NCBI RefSeq assembly: GCF_004359215.1
Contig: NC_090613.1
Location: forward strand, 4,715,755-4,730,787
Source of the DNA: Bremia lactucae
Lineage: Eukaryota; Oomycota; Peronosporomycetes; Peronosporales; Peronosporaceae
Length of the DNA stretch: 15,033 nucleotides
Direction: 5' to 3'
Made by a program: the position numbers and the translations under genes. The notes beneath the pieces were generated by a model. The model did no database searches. It was not told the DNA's origin and saw nothing but the letters and a program-made list of their open reading frames with translations. This document shows, piece by piece, positions 1 to 7,400 of this stretch. Positions within the stretch are counted from its first letter, which is position 1. Every line of letters begins with the position of its first letter.

Positions 1-196
1 GTAACTCTCTTTGATTACTTCTACAGCTGATTAGTCTGCGGAATAAATAGACATAATGGTCTATACCTATTTATGGATAAGAATTCAGGAAATTACTATA
101 TAAAGTAATTTCCTCCAAATATTATCTACCTTTTAGATAATATATTAATTAACAACCTTTAATTGTTAATTTCATGTAACGATACACCCCGTTACA
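1..196 (-). repeat. Copia-type LTR, hairpin-rich, cut at window edge
   Basis: Read on the minus strand this starts TGTAACGGGGTG at 196 and runs to the window edge, where position 1 reads GTAAC, so the terminal CA probably lies one base outside. TGTAAC...GTTACA termini fit an LTR with TG/CA ends. The sequence is AT-rich and almost wholly made of inverted repeats: 43-50 with 67-74, 88-97 with 104-113, 119-128 with 134-143, 147-155 with 163-171, and 175-181 with 190-196. It directly abuts a copia integrase fragment without a polypurine tract, so it is either a solo LTR inserted there or the product of a deletion. I recognise the sequence as resembling an oomycete copia LTR; that is recollection, not a search result. 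Confidence 0.7.
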
Positions 197-199
197 CAT

Positions 200-1165
200 G
201 TTGCCTCTACGATCGCGCGGTGTAATTCGACCCTTAAGGTCGCTACAAAATCAGCTTCAACGCGATCTATCGGTGCATATCCTTTTTGGCTGAGCGGCTC
301 GATTCTGCTTTCCTTGTACACATGTTGAGCAATGAGTTTTTTTATGATCCACCAGCTCAATTCCAGAGCGTCGAGTACGCGCCAGACGCTGCATTGTTTC
401 AGCATTCTTCTGCCATGGTTGTCCAGACTCAGCAGTTGCTACCGCGCTCATCACAATACCATCAATACCATGTTAATCCTCGTTTGTTACAGGTGGATCC
501 ACAATCATCACGTGATTCTTCATCGCAACGTATAATACCACAGATTTATTCTTTAAGAGAGTATGTCTTCCATTTGACTCGCCTAGCAAGCACCCGTGGT
601 CTGCCAAACGGCCAACGATACCAAACTTCTTGTCCGTAATAAGCACACCACAACTCAATATCAGTGTCTACAACATCAATCAAACCGCTTTTGAGACACT
701 TAAATGGTGTGCCATCCGGCTGTCGAACCACTTCCCTGTTTCCCCAGTGCTCAGCTTTAGTCAACATCGACTCTTCACGGATTAAAAGACAACTTGCTCC
801 AGTGTCGAAAATCTAATCATCGCCATTCAAATCATCACAATCGTTTACAGCAAATGCCTACTTGTAATCTTCACGTGGTGCAGCATTCTTCTTGGATTCG
901 GTCATCTTTCCTCATTCTTTCGCTTTGTAATAAAGCGCGATGTGACGAGTTTGTTTCAATTTGTGATATCGTCTCGACTCAATCGTTCCGTTTACCAGCT
1001 CCGACCGGTGCGACGATCACGCATTGTCTCATCCTCCAGTCCTCGAATAAAGGCAAGAATAACTTCAGGTTGAGCCAAGTAATCCGTGCGATACCGATTG
1101 TACTGTCCGATAATAAACGCTTAAGACTCGAACTGTGCGTACTTCACGATGTTTTCCACAATATT
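200..1165 (-). pseudogene. Copia-1 remnant: gag, zinc knuckle, protease, GAG-pre-integrase
   Basis: Read from high to low coordinates, the minus strand gives a gag-like stretch (about 1150-1000, with AFIRGLEDETMRD), then a ruined CCHC knuckle (927-968, where the cysteine positions read Tyr, Leu and Tyr but the His remains). Next is a retropepsin with DTGASCLL (active site 792-806), preceded by an in-frame TAG where Trp would be expected (D-stop-IFDTGAS). GAG-pre-integrase follows (454-257, with HCSTCVQGKQNR), and then the first residues of the integrase. Integrase core, RT and RNase H are absent: at 197 the frame runs straight into an LTR. The domain order is diagnostic for Ty1/copia, in which protease and integrase precede RT. 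Several frameshifts break it. The upstream end near 1165 is joined to an unrelated plus-strand copia fragment. It is certainly non-functional. Confidence 0.8.
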
Positions 1166-1234
1166 TTTTTTCGTCTCAGTTTGTTGCTTCCTGCAGAGCT
1201 ACCAGAATCTCAATTTATCCATGAATTGCAACGG

Positions 1235-1737
1235 TGGTCTCCAAATTTACCTTTACGCATCGAGTGTTCTACTGATTCTGATTTTGCTGGAGATAAGAGA
1301 GACAGCAAGTCCATTAGTGGTAAAATTGTCCGGAATCAATGAAATGGTTGTGGATGGCATTGCAAGAAGCAAACGGCAGTGGCGTCGAACTGCTGAATTG
1401 GAATATGCGACTACATCTTTTGGCGCCAAAAAACTTCTCGGTTTGAAGGAGTTAGCGGGAGAAATTGATTTTCAGGTTGCGCTTCCTATGATCATGAAAA
1501 TGGACAACCAAGCTGCAATCAAACAAGTGGAAAATGGAGCAAGCTTAAGCCAAGACACTCATGGGGACGTTTGTCTCAAATTTATTGGTAATTACTACAA
1601 GAAAGGCACAATCAAACCGACCTACGTGACTTCGAACGACATGCTATCAAATATACTGACCAAGCCACTTTTAACGCCTCGTCTACATGCATTACGTATT
1701 CTCATTGGACTTGAAAAGGCGTATCCCTGGGGAGGAG
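1235..1737 (+). pseudogene. Copia-2 RNase H remnant
   Basis: The plus strand encodes the C-terminal RNase H of a Ty1/copia polyprotein, the domain that removes RNA from the RNA:DNA hybrid. Visible motifs are TDSDFAGDKRDSKS (first catalytic Asp), AELEYATTSF in place of the usual STAEAEY (Glu retained), MKMDNQAAIKQ (Asp), HGDVCLKFI (the usual HVDIR block) and LSNILTKPL near the C-terminus. The start is read in one frame to about 1320 (SKSISGKIV) and the rest in another (MVVDGIARS onward), so there is a frameshift near 1320 and probably a compensating indel pair around 1370-1400. The reading frame then runs to TAA at 1755-1757, crossing the presumed LTR start. RT and all upstream domains are missing, and the left boundary is uncertain within about 1170-1235. 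Confidence 0.85.
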
Positions 1738-2100
1738 TGTTGGAAACGTTGTTTTAAGGGCTGACATACCGCCAGGTCCCAAGCCATCAAGAAACTGCCG
1801 ATCTCCACAATTGTCTTACATTTTTATATTTTGGTGTGTTGCAGGTGATACAAACGATGGAAGGTGAGCATATCATCTCACAGGAGCGAGGAACAACTGC
1901 AAATCAGGGTGGTAGTAGTTATGACACAGATAATGTTGCTAATAAACTTACTCTATTAAAAAATTTCTTTCGAAACCTTTCAAGTTTCGTATCAAAATCA
2001 TCATGCTGTCACGTGGCCCGACCGCAGCACTCACCGTCACGGTCTCTCGCCAGATCATACAATTATTTCTCTAGGAATACTTAACTTAGAGAAAGTGCAC
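1738..2100 (+). repeat. Probable 3' LTR start of copia-2, far end not resolved
   Basis: A purine run GGGGAGGAG at 1729-1737 lies just before TGTTGGAAACG, the classic copia arrangement of polypurine tract followed by an LTR beginning TGTTGG. No second copy of this LTR is in the window, so its right end cannot be fixed; I see no convincing terminus before about 2100. The region contains an 82-codon open frame (1836-2084) with no recognisable domain. It also contains a TATA-like TTTATATTTTGG near 1820, which could be the LTR promoter. Confidence 0.5.
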
Positions 2101-2393
2101 TTCGTCAAAGATGAGCTTTGGGGACATCAATTAATTACAAATATTTAGCGGTGGGCCACTAACCGAAATGGGATGCCGTTAACATTTACATTCAAATAAT
2201 AATGTAAATTGGACCTGTTCTAGAAAAACTCTAATTTATCCGATCAGCGACGGAGAATAGACGTCATTTGAAGCGGAGCTATCGAGTTCCTTGAGCTGTA
2301 CAAATCACCTATTGAAGGCTTAGAAAACACTTAGCTCGAAAGAATTATATAATTTACAACTCGGAGATTCGTACAAGCTCGTAAAGCGTATCT
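2101..2393. other. AT-rich intergenic/LTR-like stretch, no gene
   Basis: No coding potential is visible. There is a 9-bp inverted repeat, ATTTACATT (2184-2192) with AATGTAAAT (2201-2209). At about 2360-2388 the sequence ACTCGGAGATTCGTACAAGC resembles the gypsy LTR words ACTCAGGGAGTCTTACAAGC (14461-14480), which suggests an older, more diverged LTR copy beside the recognisable one. Confidence 0.4.
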
Positions 2394-2867
2394 TGTAGCG
2401 AAACTACCATGCTCCTTAAGTCAGAGGAAGACTTATAAACTCAAATAGTCTCTTAATTCTTTAGAAGTAATAGGTTTGACAAATCTGGGGGTTGTACAAG
2501 CTATTAAAGCTTAGTGAATCCAAGTTCAGGAAATATAGAGGTTTGTAAAACCAATTGGCAACTAGTGCCCGAAAGTAAGTAGCTTAGAGAGGCTTTTAAC
2601 TCTCACAGATCAATACGCAAGCCTTAGGAAGGCACTAGACACTTTAAGATCAAAATGAAAATTGAACTCTTTTATTATTTATTTAAATCGAAAGCCTTAT
2701 CGTAGCTAATTAAAAATAGATTTCGGCCGCCAGATGTATATCTGGCGGCTGTTACATATGTTAACCGTAATAAAAGGATGTTGGTAATTATCAAATTTCT
2801 TAATAGATCAAAAGGGTAGTTTACCCATAAAGTCAATGAAGGTTCACCAGCCGATGTGTGCCCAATA
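2394..2867 (-). repeat. Gypsy LTR (3' LTR of gypsy-1)
   Basis: On the minus strand it runs from TATTGGGCACAC (2867) to CGCTACA (2394). It aligns in the same orientation with 14373-14848, sharing long words such as TAGTGCCC, CTAGTTG, GCCGCCAG and CAAAAGGG, with many substitutions. The 5' terminus is fixed by the adjoining polypurine run; TATTGG looks like a mutated TGTTGG. The 3' terminus is fixed by comparison with the other copy, where CGCTACA is followed by a primer-binding site. No primer-binding site follows here, which agrees with a 3' or solo LTR. It contains the hairpins 2726-2749 and 2540-2552. Confidence 0.75.
2726..2749. other. GC-rich perfect hairpin in gypsy LTR
   Basis: GCCGCCAGAT (2726-2735) and ATCTGGCGGC (2740-2749) form a perfect 10-bp stem with a 4-nt GTAT loop, in otherwise AT-rich LTR. 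The other LTR (14702-14725) keeps GCCGCC/GGCGGC, and the next pair is a G-T wobble. Confidence 0.8.
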
Positions 2868-2878
2868 CCCCCCTTCAG
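2868..2878 (-). other. Polypurine tract of gypsy-1
   Basis: The minus strand reads CTGAAGGGGGG immediately before the LTR terminus TATTGGGC. This is the expected priming site for plus-strand DNA synthesis in an LTR retrotransposon. A near-palindrome (TGTTGACAC / GTGACAACA, 2881-2901) lies directly on its internal side. Confidence 0.7.
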
Positions 2879-2959
2879 ACTGTTGACACCTAGTGACAAC
2901 ATTTGTCTCATTCCCTCTTTGATGTTGGAATATAAGCAACTAACCTTTTGGTTGTGTTT

Positions 2960-3666
2960 TGCATTCCTTGTCTATTGACAACAAAGAGTGAAAATGAACC
3001 ACCGACTCTAAGCACCTTCCTCGACGACGATTTGCAGGTGGACTATATGAGTCACACTCCATCGGAAGAAGAAGCAGAAGAGCCTCGCACTATACGCCTC
3101 GGCGTAATGATGAGTCTCGTCGAGCTCCAATCCGTTCTCAGAACGTGGTGTTGCAGGCGTTTATGCTCTACATTGGCCGGACGCCGAACCCTGAGTCCAA
3201 CATCACCATGAATTCGCTCGATAAAGAGAAAGAGCGGGCAATCCTTATAGAAGAACAAGCTCGTCTTCGAGCTGCAGAGGTAGCGAAAGCAAAAGCTCGC
3301 AGTGAATACCGATTTACTTCACTTAGTTTGGGAGAGCGTCTCAAAGAGATAGTTGGTCGCAGCTTGACCGTCTGGCCTTCCGGACCCACGGCGAGGACGA
3401 CTGAGAAGATCGCTACTTGCGACGCTCTTCATAAACGATACCTTACGCCCAAGGTAATGACGCAAAGTCAGTATCTGACGCGTTCGCATGATCAGGCCCG
3501 TGGAACTACGGTGACCTCAATGCAGGAAGATCGGATCTTCTTGTTTTCAAACGAATTAAAGAGCGAACACGAACTTTCATTTGAGAACTGGATCCTTCGG
3601 GCCTGCCGCCTCCGCAACACCTGGTCTATAAGAGAGTCTGCGGATGTGGCTGATGTTCGTTTGTAA
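2960..3666 (+). CDS. Unidentified plus-strand reading frame antisense to gypsy-1
   Basis: I do not recognise this protein. An uninterrupted frame runs to TAA at 3664-3666; the first ATG in it is at 3163, giving 167 residues. Upstream, a different frame (about 2960-3110) encodes an acidic stretch (STFLDDDLQVDYMSHTPSEE) that could join it after one frameshift near 3105-3115, with SRRAPIRSQN as the link. The main part has a charged helical, possibly coiled-coil segment (LDKEKERAILIEEQARLRAA, about residues 19-38 from the 3163 ATG), then GERLKEIVGRSLTVWPSGP and a Lys/Arg-rich tail. After about 3530 another frame reads equally well (VFKRIKERTRTF, ELDPSGLPPPQHL), so a second frameshift is possible. 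It lies between chromodomain and polypurine tract, opposite in sense to the element. Such extra antisense ORFs are known in some plant Ty3/gypsy elements; captured host sequence is the alternative. Confidence 0.45.
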
Positions 3667-3749
3667 TGGAAGCTTCGCCTTGATTTCGCTAAGATTAAGA
3701 CCAAAAGCCGGTTACGTCTGGCGTATATGCCTCAAACGAGGATAGGATC

Positions 3750-4186
3750 AGCCAGCACTTTAGTGCTTCAGTTGCACGCGCAACCACGAATCGAAGACGC
3801 ACTTAATATAGATCCATCCGTTCCCACTTTTAGTGGTGGGTAGCCTTGTTTGATACAAGTTACCCTTAGCTTGACACTCAAAAACGTCAACGGCGTACGG
3901 GCAATCTTGCCGAAAAGGTACCTCAAACTCCCAAGAATTTATAATAGAGGGGTATGCCAGCCACTTCATTAGATCTGGTATTGGCCCTTACGACGGCGTT
4001 GCTTTATAATTTTCTCCACGTGAATCTGAACGTTGTTCGCGCAGCAAGCAGCATGAGAGGGGGCCGAAATCTCGGCGGAAGCACTTGATACTCTATAGGA
4101 CGAGGTTTTGCTTCTTCGAAAAAGCCCTAGCTCGGGTTAAGGATCTTTTGCAGCGGTCTAAAGCCGTCTTCTATGATGTCTCGATC
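3750..4186 (-). pseudogene. Gypsy-1 integrase tail with chromodomain
   Basis: The minus strand encodes a chromodomain of the integrase-C-terminal type (3969 to about 3876): MKWLAYPSIINSWEFEVPFR then QDCPYAVDVFE. It matches the (V)KW.GYP..ENSWE core by which chromoviral integrases contact histone marks and target insertion. Upstream (3970-4186) is the linker, alignable base by base with gypsy-2 (about 9060-9275). The frame continues past the chromodomain to about 3763 without a recognised domain. Homology to gypsy-2 persists to about 3750. It breaks off at 4186, where a plus-strand copia piece begins. Confidence 0.75.
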
Positions 4187-4750
4187 ATGGTTTCAAGTAG
4201 CGTGACATTTGCTGAGCATCCCATCCTGAGGGGAATGAAAACGGAAGACGAGTGAATTATCGACATTGTGAAGATGATGAGAATTTGGAGATGTCGACAC
4301 TTCACGACAATGGTGTGAAGGTCCCAGAAAATGATGAAATGCTTCGGACTCCGCCACTTCGAGCTTGCCGTGATCCGATTCGTGGTAGCCAAAATGAGTG
4401 TAGTGTTCAAGGTCAGGCTCCTACTCGAGCATCAAGCACACCCGGTAGAGACGGCGAAGAAGAGTGAATGGTGCGAAGAATTCGGAAGAAACGCGATATG
4501 GTGCACTACGAGCACGAGTTTCCCTATCTACGCCGCGCCACTTCAATTCGGAAGACTTTGAAGGAGAAGACAACTCGTTTTATTGCTTTGTCGCAGATGA
4601 TGATGGAGAACAAGCTTCGACCTTCGATGAAGTGATGATGAGTAAGAACAAGAAACAGTGGCTAGGAGCGATGAAGAGCGAGATGCAGTCACTCAACGAA
4701 CACAAAAAGTGAAAATTTGAAAAAAAAAAACCGCCGGACAAAAAGGGGGG
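4187..4750 (+). pseudogene. Inverted copia INT-RT linker inside gypsy-1
   Basis: The plus strand encodes the polyprotein region between copia integrase and RT: SIMVSSSVTFAEHPILRGMK at the start (about 4191-4250). In shifted frames this continues with EGEDNSFYCFVADDDGEQAS (about 4562-4620), KKQWLGAMKSEMQSLNEHK (the conserved block just before RT), and TGA where Trp is expected. The degraded end KKKPPDKKGG runs to about 4750. Both neighbours (3750-4186 and 4750-4907) are minus-strand gypsy. It begins and ends exactly where copia-3, on the other strand, lacks sequence (between YRLHSAE and GCKWVFRIK), so it appears to be the missing linker of that element. At least two frameshifts are present. 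Confidence 0.75.
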
Positions 4751-4907
4751 GTGTACGCAGTTTGCTAGAAAGGTTCAGCGTCTAAGCTAGGCCCTTCTTG
4801 ACAATGACAGTAAATGGCATAATAAAGCGTGCGCAATTTGGTCTTAATGATCGTGATAACCAAGTTGGTAGGTAGATTTTTAGCGTTCAATAAAAACACT
4901 CTCCCTT
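4750..4907 (-). pseudogene. Gypsy-1 integrase GPY/F-like module
   Basis: The minus strand reads VFLLNAKNLPTNLVITIIKT then KLRTLYYAIYCHCQEG, then, after an in-frame shift, TLNLSSKLRT. The gypsy-2 copy (9448-9602) reads AKIYLPTNLVSAVFKTKLR..FIGPFTVV, the GPY/F signature that follows the DDE core in Ty3/gypsy integrases. Here GPF has been lost. It is truncated at both ends: at 4907 by copia-3 and at about 4750 by the inverted copia linker. A poly-G run (4745-4751) marks the latter join. Confidence 0.7.
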
Positions 4908-4927
4908 GATATACACATGAAATGATA

Positions 4928-6296
4928 CCCTTATGATGCTATGCCGAGTCGCATGATGAACTTAGTGTGCTTGTCTCTTGGAAGAGCCTTGGTCAACCCG
5001 TCCGCAATCATTTCTTCCGCCGGCTTGTACTCCAGCGCAAATACCTCACTTACCACCTTCTCACGCAAAAAATGAAACTTGATGTTGATGTGCTTCGTGC
5101 GCGAATAATAGAAAGGATTCTTGGCCAGCGAGATACATCCTTTATTGTCTTGAAAAATCGTCGTCGCCGTATCCGTTTTGTACACCAAGTCCTTCATCAA
5201 ATTTCGAAGCCAGACTGCCACTTGATTGCGCTGTACAAACCCATATACTCTGCTTCCGTGATTGATGTCGCAACGGTTGGCTGGCGCTTCGAATTCCATG
5301 AGATCGTGTCGCCGTTCAGGAATAACACGTATCCTGTCGTTGAACGCCGCGTGTTCAGGTCGCCTGCCTATTTCCATGCGCGAATCCAATCCTCTCTCCC
5401 TTGTTTGCGCCGCTACATACAATGCTGTTATCTTTAGTCGTCTTCAAATACTTGAAAATTCGCTTGACCGCCGCCCAGTGTGACTTCCCGTAGCGCTCAC
5501 AAAACATGGCAACTTCGCCAACCGCATGCGCGATGTCTGACCATATACAAGTCACATTGTACATTAATGCACCCACCAGATCGCGATACGAATATTTCAA
5601 TACAAACGCTTCTTCTTCAGGCATCTTCACTAGTTCCGAGTTGTTGTCCGCTGATGTGTGCCCGTCCTTGCAATTCTTGATTTCGAACTTTTCCCAGAGT
5701 CGCCTGATGTATGCCTCCTTGTTCATCTTGATCAAGGGTTTGTCGCGCTTCCGCTGAATCTTAATTTATGTGCAGTACTTGAGACCTAAGCTCCTTGATG
5801 TTGAACTTTTGCTTAAACGCACTATTAATGTCCATGATGTGCTCCTTAGTTCCACCAAGCAGCAATAGGTAGTCCACGTAAATAATGATGATGCTGTATT
5901 CGCCGCTTGCCACTCGAATAAACATACACTGATCTGATGAAGCGCTTATGAATCCTTGGTCCTCCAGACGCTGATATAGTTTGCTATTTCACTGCGTGCC
6001 GCTTGCTTGGTTCCATACAGTGTTTCTTGCAGCAAACACTTCTTCATCGAATTAGATTTCCTCATCAATTTCTCCATTCAAAAATGCGGTATCAACGTCT
6101 GCATTTTCCGCCACCGAGTCTTCTGCTGCTAAAATCGCCAACACCATATTTATTGACACTTAACGTGCCACTGGCACAAACGCCTCGACGAACTCAATCC
6201 CAGGTCGCTGTGTAAATCCTTTCGCGACTAATCGTGCCTTGATCTTTACAATATTCCCATTACAACTTGCTTGATCCGAAATACCCACTTGCATCC
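4928..6296 (-). pseudogene. Copia-3 reverse transcriptase and RNase H
   Basis: The RT begins at GCKWVFRIK (6296), followed by a frameshift, then GNIVKIKARLVAKGFTQRPG and ENADVDTAFLNGEIDEEI (first catalytic Asp block). LYGTKQAAR comes next, and the YVDD motif reads YVDY (5869-5880), losing the second catalytic Asp. The thumb/connection region (5735-5420) reads EAYIRRLWEKFEIKNCKDG and ALMYNVTCIWSDIAHAVGEV. RNase H follows: the first Asp block is ruined ([10 protein letters not shown] then a stop), while [49 protein letters not shown] and ADGLTKALPRDKHTKF are clear. It ends at GIAS and TAA. An RT without the YVDD pair cannot polymerise, so this copy is dead independently of its frameshifts. Confidence 0.88.
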
Positions 6297-6454
6297 AGCA
6301 GTGCTCTACATCGGCTTTCTTAAGCCCTTTCGGAACCTTTTTCACGTGGCTTTGAAGGCGTTTGCGCCAAAAAAAGACGGCCGTATCGCAGACTGCTGCA
6401 TCCGCACCAGGATGTCCAGCTGACCCTCTAAACAAGGTTGCTGACGTTCCAGCA
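6280..6454 (+). pseudogene. Inverted gypsy integrase-tail fragment inside copia-3
   Basis: The plus strand reads THLHPAVLYIGFLKPFRNLF then HVALKAFAPKK, matching gypsy-2 minus-strand words YRNLFHVALKALAPKKTAVL at 9396-9276. The nucleotide match continues to 6454 (complement of TGCTGGAACGTCAGCAACCT, also at 9278-9297). It interrupts the minus-strand copia between integrase and RT. The join to RT uses GCATCC (6291-6296), read as gypsy HP on plus and copia GC on minus. Gypsy-1 lacks exactly this interval. Confidence 0.8.
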
Positions 6455-7400
6455 TTCCGCGCTATGTAGTCGGTACGCCTTGTTATCCTTTGCGTAGCCA
6501 GATAAATAACACTTCACGTCCGAATCATTTAGCTTCTTTCGATTCTCGTTTGTTACGTGCGCGTAGCATTGCGAACTAAATACGCGCATATTATCGATGC
6601 GCGGCTTTTGCTGAAACAGCATCTCGTACGGACTTAACTTCTTGTTAGACGAGTTGGGAATCACGCTTCAAATTTCTGCCGCTGTCCTTAACGCTTCGCA
6701 ACAGTAAGACTTGTCGAGAACACTGTCCTTAAGCATGCTGCACGTCATCTCTACCAGAATCTAATTCATGCGCTCTGCCATGCCCGTCTGTTCAGGATTA
6801 AACGAAACCATGAACTCTGCTTGATAAACTTTTCCTTGCAGAAGCTATTCATTTCCGTGTTACGGTACTCGCCACCGTTGTCACTTCGAATGACCTTGAT
6901 CTAAATCCCAGATGCTATTTTGATCTCCCAATAAAATCTTGTAAACGCTCACGACTTTACTCTTCTTTCGCAAGGAGTAAAATGTCATGTACTGGCTCTT
7001 CATCATGATGAAGTTCACAATGTACTTGGAGACGGAACTTGAAGCTGGAGTAATTAATCCAAGCACATCAAAACACACGATTCCGTCAAAACGCGCATTC
7101 TCCCTGAGTCCCTTGTCTTCACCGCTTGCCTTGAATGACTTGCGCACTTGCTTGGATATTGCGCATACGTCACATTAGATGTCGGTTTCATTTCAGCGCC
7201 CTTGATCTTTCCGCCCTTGATCATAGCATTTGATGTCTCGTAAGATGCGTGACCCAGTCTTCTCTTCCATAGCTCGCTCTTGAACGCGGCTACGTGGTAC
7301 TCCGCACCAACCTCAACGTTGTGGTACGTCAGGAAGCCCTGCTTCCTTCAACGGCAACTGGTGTCCCGGCCCGCTTCACGACGCATTCGCTGCGCGTGAT
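6455..7400 (-). pseudogene. Copia-3 GAG-pre-integrase and integrase
   Basis: GAG-pre-integrase is at about 7290-7170: LWKRRLGHASYETSNAMIKG, followed by a frameshift. The integrase core begins KSFKASGEDKGLRENARFDG and has IVCFDVLG (first catalytic Asp). Next come NFIMMKSQYMTFYSLRKKS and, after a frameshift, IRSDNGGEYR (second Asp, 6865-6885). NPEQTGMAERMN has the catalytic Glu and is followed by a stop where Arg or Lys is usual. The C-terminal part (6664-6460) reads NKKLSPYEMLFQQKPRIDNM and RVFSSQCYAHVTNENRKKL, ending AYRLHSAE. The DDE triad is therefore still visible, but in different frames. The protein stops making copia sense at 6455, where the inverted gypsy piece starts. Confidence 0.88.

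Larger units (their letters stand above)
2394..4907 (-). mobile_element. Gypsy-1: 3' part of a chromodomain Ty3/gypsy element
   Basis: On the minus strand this reads integrase GPY/F-like module (4907-4750), an interruption, linker and chromodomain (4186-3876), a long 3' region holding an antisense reading frame, a polypurine tract and the 3' LTR (2867-2394). It ends abruptly at about 4907 against copia-3, so gag, PR, RT, RNase H and the integrase core of this copy are absent. The segment 3750-4907 duplicates, with much divergence, 8852-9602 of gypsy-2 in the same orientation. Its middle has been exchanged with a piece of copia-3. Confidence 0.75.

Noticed and set aside
1815..1845. 3' splice-site-like TTTTGGTGTGTTGCAG/GTG
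   Set aside because: No matching donor or coding exon; likely chance in LTR sequence.
1836..2084. 82-codon plus-strand ORF after copia-2
   Set aside because: Falls within the presumed copia-2 LTR; no recognisable protein features and no evidence of conservation.
4967..5437. 156-codon plus-strand open frame
   Set aside because: Antisense shadow of copia-3 RNase H, which has clear RNase H motifs on the minus strand.
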